From Vibrio nigripulchritudo ATCC 27043 (GTDB taxonomy: Bacteria > Pseudomonadota > Gammaproteobacteria > Enterobacterales > Vibrionaceae), in the NCBI RefSeq assembly GCF_000222685.1, contig NZ_AFWJ01000090.1:1-64000 (forward strand): a stretch of 64,000 nucleotides of DNA. Direction: 5' to 3'. Shown here piece after piece: positions 9,173 to 17,309 of this stretch. Made by a program: the position numbers and the translations under genes. The first letter of the stretch is position 1; each line of letters opens with the position of its first letter. The notes under the pieces are model-generated. The model saw only the letters and a list, made by a program, of their open reading frames with translations. It was not told where the DNA came from and made no database searches.

Positions 9173-12100
9173 TATTTTCTCCTAGCCCTTGAGTCACACG
9201 ACTCATGGTTTGGTTCAATGCCGCCAGTTGCTGGACAACCTGTCCTGCTCTGTCTTCTGAGTCACCCATCAACTGATTACGCTGATACCCTTCACGAATT
9301 TCATTCCAGCGAGCCTGCTGCTCATCAGTCATATCCCCTCGAAGTTCAGCCAGTTTCAATAAGTTTTCTTCTGTACCATTGGTCAGTGTTTGCGCTTCAC
9401 CTTGATAGTGATCTTGCAGAAGCGTTTGCAGCTCTTCTTCAGTCATGACAGACGAAATCTTCTCCGCCAGCTTATTCATGTTTCGATAAGAACCCTGAAG
9501 CTTAAACGGTGGCTCAACACGGTACTGATCCGCGGTTGCCGCAGAAGCAATGTACTGCTGGTTGACTTTGAGTACGGTCTGCTGAACCGTCAGAAGCTTC
9601 TGCAAGGTAGAGACAATTTCGGAAGACTCGGTTGCTGAATACGAGTGAGACATGTCGCTCAGCGGTATGCCTTCACCGTTAGCCATCCGCACGAAGCGAT
9701 ACAAATCGTTCAGGTCACGAGTCGCCAGCGGTGCCAGAACAGGATGCGACGTCAAGGAGTTCTCGACGAAACTGAGCTCAAACGCGGCTTTCTGATCCGA
9801 CAGCATGTCACCCAGGTTGTAGATGTCGGCACGGTTTGCCAGCATGTCTGGGATTCGGAACATGTCTCCCGATTCGGTGTACGGGTTACCCGCCATCACA
9901 ACCGAGAACTTCTTACCACGCATGTCGTAAGTTTTGGTTTCGCCACGCCATGTCCCTTCGATTCGACGAGTACCGTCACACAGAGAAATGAATTTCTGTA
10001 AGAACTCGGGATGGGTGTGCTGAATATCATCAAGATACAGCAGGACATTGTTGCCCATCTCAAAGGCTAAGTTGATCTTCTCGATCTCACGAGCAGCGTT
10101 CTGATCCGGCGCATCCTTTGGATCGAGCGATGTCACCTGATGACCAATGGAAGGACCGTTGATCTTCATGAACACAAGACCAAGCTTGTGCGCCACGTAT
10201 TCAATCAGGGTGGTTTTACCGTAACCCGGAGGTGAGATAAGTAAAAGCATACCCATCAAGTCGGTACGTTTGTTGTCGCCAACCGTACCCATTTGTTTGG
10301 CGAAGTTGTCACCAATGAGTGGTAAGTAGCTCTCGCTGATCAACTTGTTACGCACGAACGACGTCAGTGGGCGTGGTTTGAATTCATTCAGACGGAAATT
10401 CGATTTCGCGTCTTGCAGCAGGTCTGCACGTTTATTGAGGTACGATTCAAACTGAGGAATCGTTACGCTTCGGTGCTGCTCACAACGTTGCAAAAAGCCA
10501 TCCAATACCAGACTTAGCTTACCCTGATCGATATTGCGATGTTCCCCCAGTAGACTTTCTACTTCACAAGTGAGTGAGAAATCAACCGGGCTCAAAGGCG
10601 CATTGTCCTGCTCTTTCCATACTGCTATCGCAGCCGCTTCAGTCACAAACGCTTTGCCCAGCGATTTTTGCTGAGTGTACGCTGTTAGCCATTGAAGGTG
10701 ATCTTGCATACTGACGCTTGGCGAGTGTTGATTGCCAGACCAGCCAAGGCTTCGGCGGAACTGAAGGTAATCATCGCACAGCTCCATGGCATCACGGCTG
10801 ACCTCGATTCGAGATTCACTTTTGGCGAGCAATTGAATCAGGTAATCACTGGCATCAGACAAAAATCCACTGCCCGACTCGCCCAGCTCTTTTTCTAACT
10901 CGGCTTGCAGGCTTTGGTATGCGTCTGGCGACTGAAGGTGCACTTTGAGCAGGTTGGCGTTATTAGCTTTGCTCTTCCATTCTTCGAGCGATGTACCATC
11001 TTGGGCTATCAACCACATCCAGGCGATGGCTCGCTCTTGCTGACCAAAGCGTAGCGACCCTGCCTGTTCAAAAACAGGGAGAAGCTGGTTCAGTATTTTC
11101 TCTGCATCGTGATCGTGAATACCTTTGATGTAGCCTTCTTTGTACCTAGGCGAAGCAAAGCGTTGTACTAGGCTTAATAGCTCACCCGACTTTCGCGCGT
11201 GCAGCAAGGCTTCGGTATCGAAGTCGTCACTGAGGTTCATGGCAGAATGCAGAATCAGATAAGCCAGGTATTCCGAGCGATAAATGTCGTCGGTTTCGGA
11301 AGCGATATCCAGCTTCGAAATGTTCTGAAGCGCCAGAAACGTTTCGTCTTCAATCGGCTGATAGAAATCGGTGCCTGAGATGTGGGTACAAAGCTCGTCA
11401 TCGTGCCCAACCAGCGTCACATCCAAAGGCTGCTGGTTCACGCTGAATCGATGCTTACCCAGTCGCAGGATTTTACCGCCGTCTTCGAAAATATCCTGAT
11501 TATCACGAAGCGATCTCAGTGACTGGTCCTGAACGGATTTGAGTTTAGCGTCGACGCTGTCGGCTTTCACGCTGTCGCCCAGTTCACGGATGGATTCCGA
11601 CAACTGGCGCAGCTTCATCACCATGGCGTCGGTGGCAAAATAGCTGTTCAGAGATGCGACATCATCGAATCGTGCTACGCGTTTTTCGATGCTGTTAAAG
11701 GTAACATTCGCTGCTTGAAGCAAATTCTGAATGCGTCGTTGCTGAGCACTCACCAACTGCTGCTTGTGGTTTTCTAGCGTTGACTGAATTTCATCGCGCT
11801 TGGTGTAAATTTCTCCCAGAAACTCGTCGAAATCCGCAAAGCGAGATTCCAGCTTCTCTAGCTGTCCAATCAACTTCGCAAGCTGATTATCACACTCATC
11901 GGGTGTGGTAGCCTGCTCCATCGCGCTGTTTACTGACTGAGCCAGCAGCTTAAACTGCGCCCCAAATTCTGCTTTCGCTTCGTCGCTGCGTAGCCCACTG
12001 TTTTTGTTGCGCAGCTTGGCGGACACGGCATTCAGCATGGACGACACTTCGGTGGTCAAATCCAGAATGCGGGTCGACTGTGTTGGATCTTCGGTTTCGA

Positions 12101-14042
12101 TGTCGGTGACTTCTTCAGTCACCAATTGCAGCTCAGCACGAAGCTTTTCAATCTGCTCTTGAAGCTCCTGAATATCCGAGGTTTTCTCAACCGTTTCCAA
12201 CTGCTCTTCCACAGTATGGATTTGCTTTTTGAATGGCTGGTAGGCTTTTTCATCTTGCAGCAACTCAAGCAACTGCTGATTTAGATACTGGCGTTGCTCA
12301 TCCAGCGAACCTAGCAACTCATCGACTTTGGCAATATCGATGTAATGTTGCTGGCGCAGAGCCATGGTGTTGCCGACTTGCGTTTTCACTTCTGAAAGCA
12401 GAGTTAGCAAACTCGCCGCCTGATCTTTGGGCGCCAGTTTTACTTTGCTAATCAGAGTGGCGACGGATTCGGATTCTTCTTCAATCGCATGCTGAGCATG
12501 AGCCTGAAGCTGCTGAACTTTGGCGAATTCATCGATGATCTTGTCAGAAGTCGACATTACATCCTGAATCGCATCCCCCAGCCCCATCGCATAATCGTGA
12601 GCGAGCCAGTGGTAGTGATCAAGAGTCGCCTGACACTGCTTCAGCAGTGCTTCATACGCGGCTTGCGTAACTTCTTCGGTTGAAGCGAAGTGACAAATTG
12701 ACAGTACGGAAGACAGTGCACGTACCAGCTCTGCATTGCCGAGATTAAACAAGGGGCTGGAGGCATCGCTTTTTGCACTGTGGCGGCTGTAGTGTTCCGG
12801 GGTGGCAAATGGTGTGTCCCAGATTCGCAGTGGATGAATGGTAGACGCTTCTGCGTTTTCAGACAGTTGGAATACCAGCATGCGACCATCTGGATACAGG
12901 CTGTAACCGTGGCTGTCCATAGGAGCTGAAAACGACTTTTCTATCATGTTGTAGGTATAAACAACGTAATACCCTTTCACCATGTTAAAGAAGAAGTACA
13001 TCAGGTCTTCGCCGTTTGGTGAGGCGATTTTCTGGAAAAACTTAAGATCTGCCCACGGCATATCAAAGCGCTTGGCTTCTCCATTCGCCAGCACGTAACC
13101 ATGCGAGTACAAAATGCCGTGCTCTTCAGGCAGTTCTTTGGCACTGACGCCAAGTGCATCGGCACGAGTCACGGTCTGATTTAGTGGGTTGTACAGGAAG
13201 TAACGTTCCGTTTTTTCACGGTTCGGCAAGACGCGAAGGGCAATCAAATCACCCACAAACGCGTAGGCAATGCTGGCATCTGCCACACTTTGGTGTGGGT
13301 CTTCGACTTCTTCTCGGTAAACCCCTTTGCCTTCTTCGGTGTTGTCTTCCACCTTAATGGTCAGGTCGCCACCGACACACTCGACAAATAGCTTGTCTTT
13401 GATAGACACATGGGGGTGCTTACCAAGCACGTGGTCTTCTCGTGTGGTTTCAATCCAGTCAAAGTCACGCTGAACCGCCGACTCCAACGACTTATGTCCG
13501 AGAGAGTCTATGTACTCAATCGAATGCTTGTTCAGTTGAAAGCGAAATACTTTGCGGTCTTCGGCGCGCATGCCGATTTGAAATGCGATGTAGAGGGTGC
13601 TTTCCTGACGAGAGATCTGAGAGAGCTTGGCATCCTGATAATAGGTAAACAGCTCGGTAAACTCGTGAACAAAACGAGTATCTGACAGGAAGCTGCCTTC
13701 CAGGCTGACGGGTTCAATGCGGAAGGTGCCATCTTTTTCATGAAGTTGATACAGCCCGAATACGTCTTCTAGAGAAGGCTGGGCTTTCATTCCCACATGC
13801 ACTTCGTAACCAAACAGAAGCTGCTCGTTGACCTGCGCCATGTCGACAGGCACACAACGCGCTTCGGTTTGCACATTGGCTTTACCGATAAGGGAAAGCT
13901 CCTGACCACCGAAAACTTGCTGCCTTTCCTGATTGAACTGGTGGGAAATGTCTTTAAGTTTGCTGCCTTGTTGCGAAAGGCGTGACTTGAGTACCTCGTA
14001 GGCACCGCCTTCTGTGACAGCCTGCTGGGTTGATTCTGACAT
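9165..14042 (-). CDS. Giant coiled-coil AAA ATPase (DNA repair ATPase-like family)
   Basis: The 1625-residue protein starts at MSESTQQ (AAAGG upstream); the longer ORF uses a GTG seven codons earlier. Three parts are visible. Residues 1 to about 440 are rich in beta strands and might form a propeller-like sensor. A long helical, coiled-coil region spans roughly 480-900. A C-terminal AAA-type ATPase has Walker A PGYGKTT (G1273-T1277) and Walker B LLYLDDIQ (D1338, D1339), followed by a sensor-1-like VVMAGNPYTESGD. Proteins of this shape are often annotated as DNA repair ATPase without experimental basis. It is the central and largest gene of the operon. Substrate and function are unknown. Confidence 0.75.
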   Translation of the reverse strand: MSESTQQAVTEGGAYEVLKSRLSQQGSKLKDISHQFNQERQQVFGGQELSLIGKANVQTEARCVPVDMAQVNEQLLFGYEVHVGMKAQPSLEDVFGLYQLHEKDGTFRIEPVSLEGSFLSDTRFVHEFTELFTYYQDAKLSQISRQESTLYIAFQIGMRAEDRKVFRFQLNKHSIEYIDSLGHKSLESAVQRDFDWIETTREDHVLGKHPHVSIKDKLFVECVGGDLTIKVEDNTEEGKGVYREEVEDPHQSVADASIAYAFVGDLIALRVLPNREKTERYFLYNPLNQTVTRADALGVSAKELPEEHGILYSHGYVLANGEAKRFDMPWADLKFFQKIASPNGEDLMYFFFNMVKGYYVVYTYNMIEKSFSAPMDSHGYSLYPDGRMLVFQLSENAEASTIHPLRIWDTPFATPEHYSRHSAKSDASSPLFNLGNAELVRALSSVLSICHFASTEEVTQAAYEALLKQCQATLDHYHWLAHDYAMGLGDAIQDVMSTSDKIIDEFAKVQQLQAHAQHAIEEESESVATLISKVKLAPKDQAASLLTLLSEVKTQVGNTMALRQQHYIDIAKVDELLGSLDEQRQYLNQQLLELLQDEKAYQPFKKQIHTVEEQLETVEKTSDIQELQEQIEKLRAELQLVTEEVTDIETEDPTQSTRILDLTTEVSSMLNAVSAKLRNKNSGLRSDEAKAEFGAQFKLLAQSVNSAMEQATTPDECDNQLAKLIGQLEKLESRFADFDEFLGEIYTKRDEIQSTLENHKQQLVSAQQRRIQNLLQAANVTFNSIEKRVARFDDVASLNSYFATDAMVMKLRQLSESIRELGDSVKADSVDAKLKSVQDQSLRSLRDNQDIFEDGGKILRLGKHRFSVNQQPLDVTLVGHDDELCTHISGTDFYQPIEDETFLALQNISKLDIASETDDIYRSEYLAYLILHSAMNLSDDFDTEALLHARKSGELLSLVQRFASPRYKEGYIKGIHDHDAEKILNQLLPVFEQAGSLRFGQQERAIAWMWLIAQDGTSLEEWKSKANNANLLKVHLQSPDAYQSLQAELEKELGESGSGFLSDASDYLIQLLAKSESRIEVSRDAMELCDDYLQFRRSLGWSGNQHSPSVSMQDHLQWLTAYTQQKSLGKAFVTEAAAIAVWKEQDNAPLSPVDFSLTCEVESLLGEHRNIDQGKLSLVLDGFLQRCEQHRSVTIPQFESYLNKRADLLQDAKSNFRLNEFKPRPLTSFVRNKLISESYLPLIGDNFAKQMGTVGDNKRTDLMGMLLLISPPGYGKTTLIEYVAHKLGLVFMKINGPSIGHQVTSLDPKDAPDQNAAREIEKINLAFEMGNNVLLYLDDIQHTHPEFLQKFISLCDGTRRIEGTWRGETKTYDMRGKKFSVVMAGNPYTESGDMFRIPDMLANRADIYNLGDMLSDQKAAFELSFVENSLTSHPVLAPLATRDLNDLYRFVRMANGEGIPLSDMSHSYSATESSEIVSTLQKLLTVQQTVLKVNQQYIASAATADQYRVEPPFKLQGSYRNMNKLAEKISSVMTEEELQTLLQDHYQGEAQTLTNGTEENLLKLAELRGDMTDEQQARWNEIREGYQRNQLMGDSEDRAGQVVQQLAALNQTMSRVTQGLGENNE

Positions 14043-14106
14043 GCTTATACCTTTAAAACCCACACTTACGGGTGGTAAGTGTGGGTGTATGACTCAAGAT
14101 GGGCGA

Positions 14107-16260
14107 TTAAGACTCAGTAGAATCTGAGCTGCTGACGGACTGCTGAATTTTCTTCAGAAGTTCTGTCGCGCCACCTTGTGAATTCAGCAGGCTTGCCAAA
14201 GCAACGTTGCTTAGGTCACTGCTTTTCAGTTCGGTATTTTCAAGGATGTCCTTGATGTCTTGCGGCAGGCTGCGGTTGCCATTCACGTACTCAGACACCA
14301 GTGGGTTAAGGACTTTGGATTCCTCAAACTTGGTATCCATAGAAGCAGAATCGATAACCGTACGGCGGATTTGCTCCATACCGTCGCCACCAAACAGTTT
14401 GATATCGGCCGCTGCCAGTGCTTGTGCCAGTGCTTTCGCGTTTTCTGATGCCACGTCTTTTTGTGCGTCGATACGCGCCAGATCCAGCTCTTTCTCTTGC
14501 TGCAGCTGCATAACCCACTTGTCGTGCTCACGCGTTTGGTCATCGTATTTCTGAGCCGCATCGAAACGAGCCGTTTGTGCTTCCGCTTCCGCCAAGCCTT
14601 TCGCACGTAGTGCCTGTGCTTCTGCTTCACCTGCGCTTTGCAATGTGTATGCTTCCGCTTCACCCGTTTCACGAATCGCTTGTGCACGCTCACGATCCAC
14701 TTCCACTTGCGCCAGACCCGTCGCACTGATTTGTTCTTTCTCAGCGTGAGCCATGCGCTCTTTCGCTGCTGCTTCACGCTCTTTCAGCATGTATCGTGCT
14801 TCAGCTTCTTTGGCTGCCGCTTCTAGCTCTGCCTCAGCCTGACGCTGACGAACCACTTTCTCTGCATCCGCTTGCTTGGTCGCAACAATATGCGCCGCTT
14901 CGGCTTCACGAGTCTTCACTGCCAGATCATTTTCGGCATCACGCGTCTTCACTTTCAGCTCGGCGTCTTTCTCGATCAGCAGGCGTTCAGCTTTCTCTTT
15001 CGCTGCGTCTTTCTCGGCACGGGCTGCCACCAGAAGTTCCAGCTGTTTCGCTTCAGCCACCGCTTCGGCTTCTACCATGGACACGCGCTTCTTACGGTTC
15101 ACTTGCTCGTTCACTCGAAGGTTTTCAGTTTCTTCTTCTTCACGAGCAATCTTGCGTTCAATTTCAACACGTTGAGAGCGTGTTTCTGCCACAGATTTCA
15201 GCGCTTCTTCAACCGTGGTTTCTTTTTCCATCTCTTTCTGAGCCACTTCAGAAGAGGTACGAACCTTCTCTGTTTCTACAGCACGGCTCAGTTCTTCTTC
15301 CTGAATAGCGACCTGACGCTTATTGGCAATACGCGTCATTTCGACTTCCATTTCTACGCTTTCACGCTTTTTCGCTACTTCTTCTTCGGTTTCTAGTTTC
15401 GCCAAAGAGGAAATGCGCTCGTATTCCTGACGCTTTTCTTCAGACAGGGCATTCTCTTGCGCTTCGATGATCTCAATTTCACGCTGAGTTCGGGCGATGC
15501 TTTCTTTCTCTTGTTTATCCAGTTGCAGACGGTTCGCTTCCGCTTCTACATCTTTCTTCTTAATGGTGGTGCGCTCATCCTGACGAATCGCGTTGGTTTC
15601 CGTGTTCTTCTGCGCAGTAATGGAAGAGATCTTACGGATACCTTCTACATCAAGAATGTTGTCTGGGTTGTGGGCTTCCAGAGAAGTCTGGTCAATTTTA
15701 TCGATTACCACGTCGTAGATTTTGAAGCCATCCATTTCGCTACCGATAACCTGAACAACAGCATCACGGAACGCGCGGCGGTTGGTCAACAGCTCTTCAA
15801 ATTCGAACTGCTTCACTGCGGTTTTTAGTGCTTCGGAGAATTTAGGCTGGAAGTGCTCTTTCAGACGCTCAAGGTTTGATGCTTCAACTGCCGTAAACAG
15901 TTTTGCCACGCGTACAATGTCGTCTTCTTCGTGATTTACACCTATGTAGAAGTCTACTTTTAAGTCCGCACGAATATTATCGCTGCAGTGAAGACCTTCA
16001 TATTCTTCGCCTTCCTGATCTTTACGACCACTGCGGATGACGGAAATCTTCTTACGGGTAATATCCATGTATTCGAATCGGTTCACTACCGGCCATACAA
16101 AGGTACCGGTTAGCGAAGCTCGGGTGCGATCCACACCGTTCACAATAAGCGCTTCACCTTCAATTCTTACCTTCTTATAACGAGAGGTAAGAAAAATCAG
16201 AACCAATAAAAATAGTGCAACACCAGCTAAGATGAACATCATACTGGGGGATAAAGCCAT
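14107..16260 (-). CDS. yqiK: Flotillin/SPFH-domain membrane protein, YqiK type
   Basis: The 717-residue protein has an N-terminal membrane anchor (about residues 6-25, hydrophobic then SRYKK), an SPFH/band-7 domain (about 30-210) and a very long Glu/Ala/Lys/Arg coiled coil (about 220-610). AEAEAQALRAKG-type repeats are typical of flotillins, and the C-terminus is variable. Bacterial flotillins assemble membrane microdomain scaffolds. The ATG start has AGGAG six bases upstream. It lies 23-30 nt after the YqiJ-like gene, and this pairing of an NfeD-type OB-fold protein with a flotillin is common in bacteria, including yqiJK of E. coli. Here it probably anchors the cytoplasmic ATPase/PLD/TelA partners at the membrane; that link is inferred. 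Confidence 0.85.
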   Translation of the reverse strand: MALSPSMMFILAGVALFLLVLIFLTSRYKKVRIEGEALIVNGVDRTRASLTGTFVWPVVNRFEYMDITRKKISVIRSGRKDQEGEEYEGLHCSDNIRADLKVDFYIGVNHEEDDIVRVAKLFTAVEASNLERLKEHFQPKFSEALKTAVKQFEFEELLTNRRAFRDAVVQVIGSEMDGFKIYDVVIDKIDQTSLEAHNPDNILDVEGIRKISSITAQKNTETNAIRQDERTTIKKKDVEAEANRLQLDKQEKESIARTQREIEIIEAQENALSEEKRQEYERISSLAKLETEEEVAKKRESVEMEVEMTRIANKRQVAIQEEELSRAVETEKVRTSSEVAQKEMEKETTVEEALKSVAETRSQRVEIERKIAREEEETENLRVNEQVNRKKRVSMVEAEAVAEAKQLELLVAARAEKDAAKEKAERLLIEKDAELKVKTRDAENDLAVKTREAEAAHIVATKQADAEKVVRQRQAEAELEAAAKEAEARYMLKEREAAAKERMAHAEKEQISATGLAQVEVDRERAQAIRETGEAEAYTLQSAGEAEAQALRAKGLAEAEAQTARFDAAQKYDDQTREHDKWVMQLQQEKELDLARIDAQKDVASENAKALAQALAAADIKLFGGDGMEQIRRTVIDSASMDTKFEESKVLNPLVSEYVNGNRSLPQDIKDILENTELKSSDLSNVALASLLNSQGGATELLKKIQQSVSSSDSTES

Positions 16261-16289
16261 GACCAACTCCTTGAGAGGTTTAATTGTAT

Positions 16290-16907
16290 TTATGCTTTCG
16301 CGACGAAATAACGCTGCGATTCATTATCTTTAGAGACGATGACGACTTCGTCGCCGTATCGGATTTCCTGAGTGCTGTGTGACATCACGTCCAGAAGCAC
16401 TTCATTGCCATTGTGTACGACAATGACTTCACCGCCCACTTCCTGACTAACCTGACTGCTGTGCACTTTGGCACGCAAACCAACGTAATCGATTGAAGCA
16501 AACGCATTGTTCTTATTGAAAAATGGAGCCAGAGGCTTAAGCAAAATAGCGGCGATATACAAGGCTATGTACGCCACGACAGGAAGAGATATAACGCCTG
16601 AAATCAGTGACAGCGTTTCCGAGAGAGAAGACAGAAGATAGGTGTCGAGATAAAACTCAATAATAGTCGCGATAAACAGGCTAACGCACAGCGCAATAGG
16701 CAGTGGTACCTTGGTTAATATCGGCGGTAATATCAGGCTGCCACCGGTAATATTGTCTAAATCAACAATATCTAACTCACCCAAAAGACCTTCGAATACA
16801 TCGAAGATCAGATCGATAAGCATGATGACGAAAAATATTATAAAAGGAATAAAGAATACGTTTGTCGGGAACGAAAGTAACACCGACAAAAACAGTTCAA
16901 AAGCCAT
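16290..16907 (-). CDS. yqiJ: YqiJ/NfeD-like membrane protein with C-terminal OB fold
   Basis: The 205-residue protein has several hydrophobic segments (about residues 5-35, 70-90, 95-140) followed by a soluble C-terminal domain (about 150-205). That domain contains GLRAKVHSSQ and GDEVVIVS, like the OB fold of NfeD/YqiJ proteins that accompany flotillins. The ATG has purine-rich GGATAGGGA just upstream; a TTG start four codons earlier is less likely. It is the first gene of the five-gene operon, so the operon promoter should lie in the roughly 400-bp gap before mutS. The partner role for the adjacent flotillin is known for the family. Confidence 0.78.
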   Translation of the reverse strand: MAFELFLSVLLSFPTNVFFIPFIIFFVIMLIDLIFDVFEGLLGELDIVDLDNITGGSLILPPILTKVPLPIALCVSLFIATIIEFYLDTYLLSSLSETLSLISGVISLPVVAYIALYIAAILLKPLAPFFNKNNAFASIDYVGLRAKVHSSQVSQEVGGEVIVVHNGNEVLLDVMSHSTQEIRYGDEVVIVSKDNESQRYFVAKA

Positions 16908-17309
16908 GTCCCTATCCAACTTGTATTTCAGTCACAATCAAGCCGAATCGTGCTGAAATTTTTCTATCTATGATTTTAATATCAAAAAGATACAGAACGC
17001 TTTGGAAAAATAAAACCTGCTTTCAGGGTTTATTGATGCGCTTCAAAAAAAATTAATGAAATTATTATCAATGAGAACTCACCATAAATAACTTAATAAG
17101 TATTTGCTGATGAATATTTTCAATAAAGTCCACCATTCTGTTTGTAAAATCGAATTTGGGTAAAGCGTTTTTAACCCACGAAGTACGACCTCTGTGCAAG
17201 ATTGCGACCCACACCAAAACTCCATTGCTTTCTGACGGTCTGATTAATATCATTTGCCTTTGCTGAGAATTCACTTCAGCTCAGATATAACTAAAACAAG
17301 GATAATTCA
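16908..17309. other. 402-bp intergenic region between the accessory operon and mutS
   Basis: This divergent region must hold the promoters of both the accessory operon (minus) and mutS (plus). It is AT-rich. An imperfect hairpin with an A/T-rich 3' side lies around 17010-17035 on the minus strand. A 68-codon reading frame at 17068-17274 (minus) has only a weak ribosome-binding site. I could not assign convincing -35/-10 pairs, an integration site or flanking direct repeats. Confidence 0.5.

Noticed and set aside
14872-15396. Long plus-strand frames opposite the flotillin gene
   Set aside because: They are antisense shadows of the repetitive coiled-coil coding sequence, with no start signals or known domains.
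17068-17274. 68-codon reading frame on the minus strand in the yqiJ-mutS gap
   Set aside because: Weak ribosome-binding site, no recognised domain and no conserved context. Left as part of the intergenic note rather than called as a gene.
7331-17309. Genomic island with integrase or att sites
   Set aside because: No integrase, transposase, tRNA end or flanking direct repeat was seen around the five-gene operon, so I call it an accessory operon and not an island with a defined mobility mechanism.
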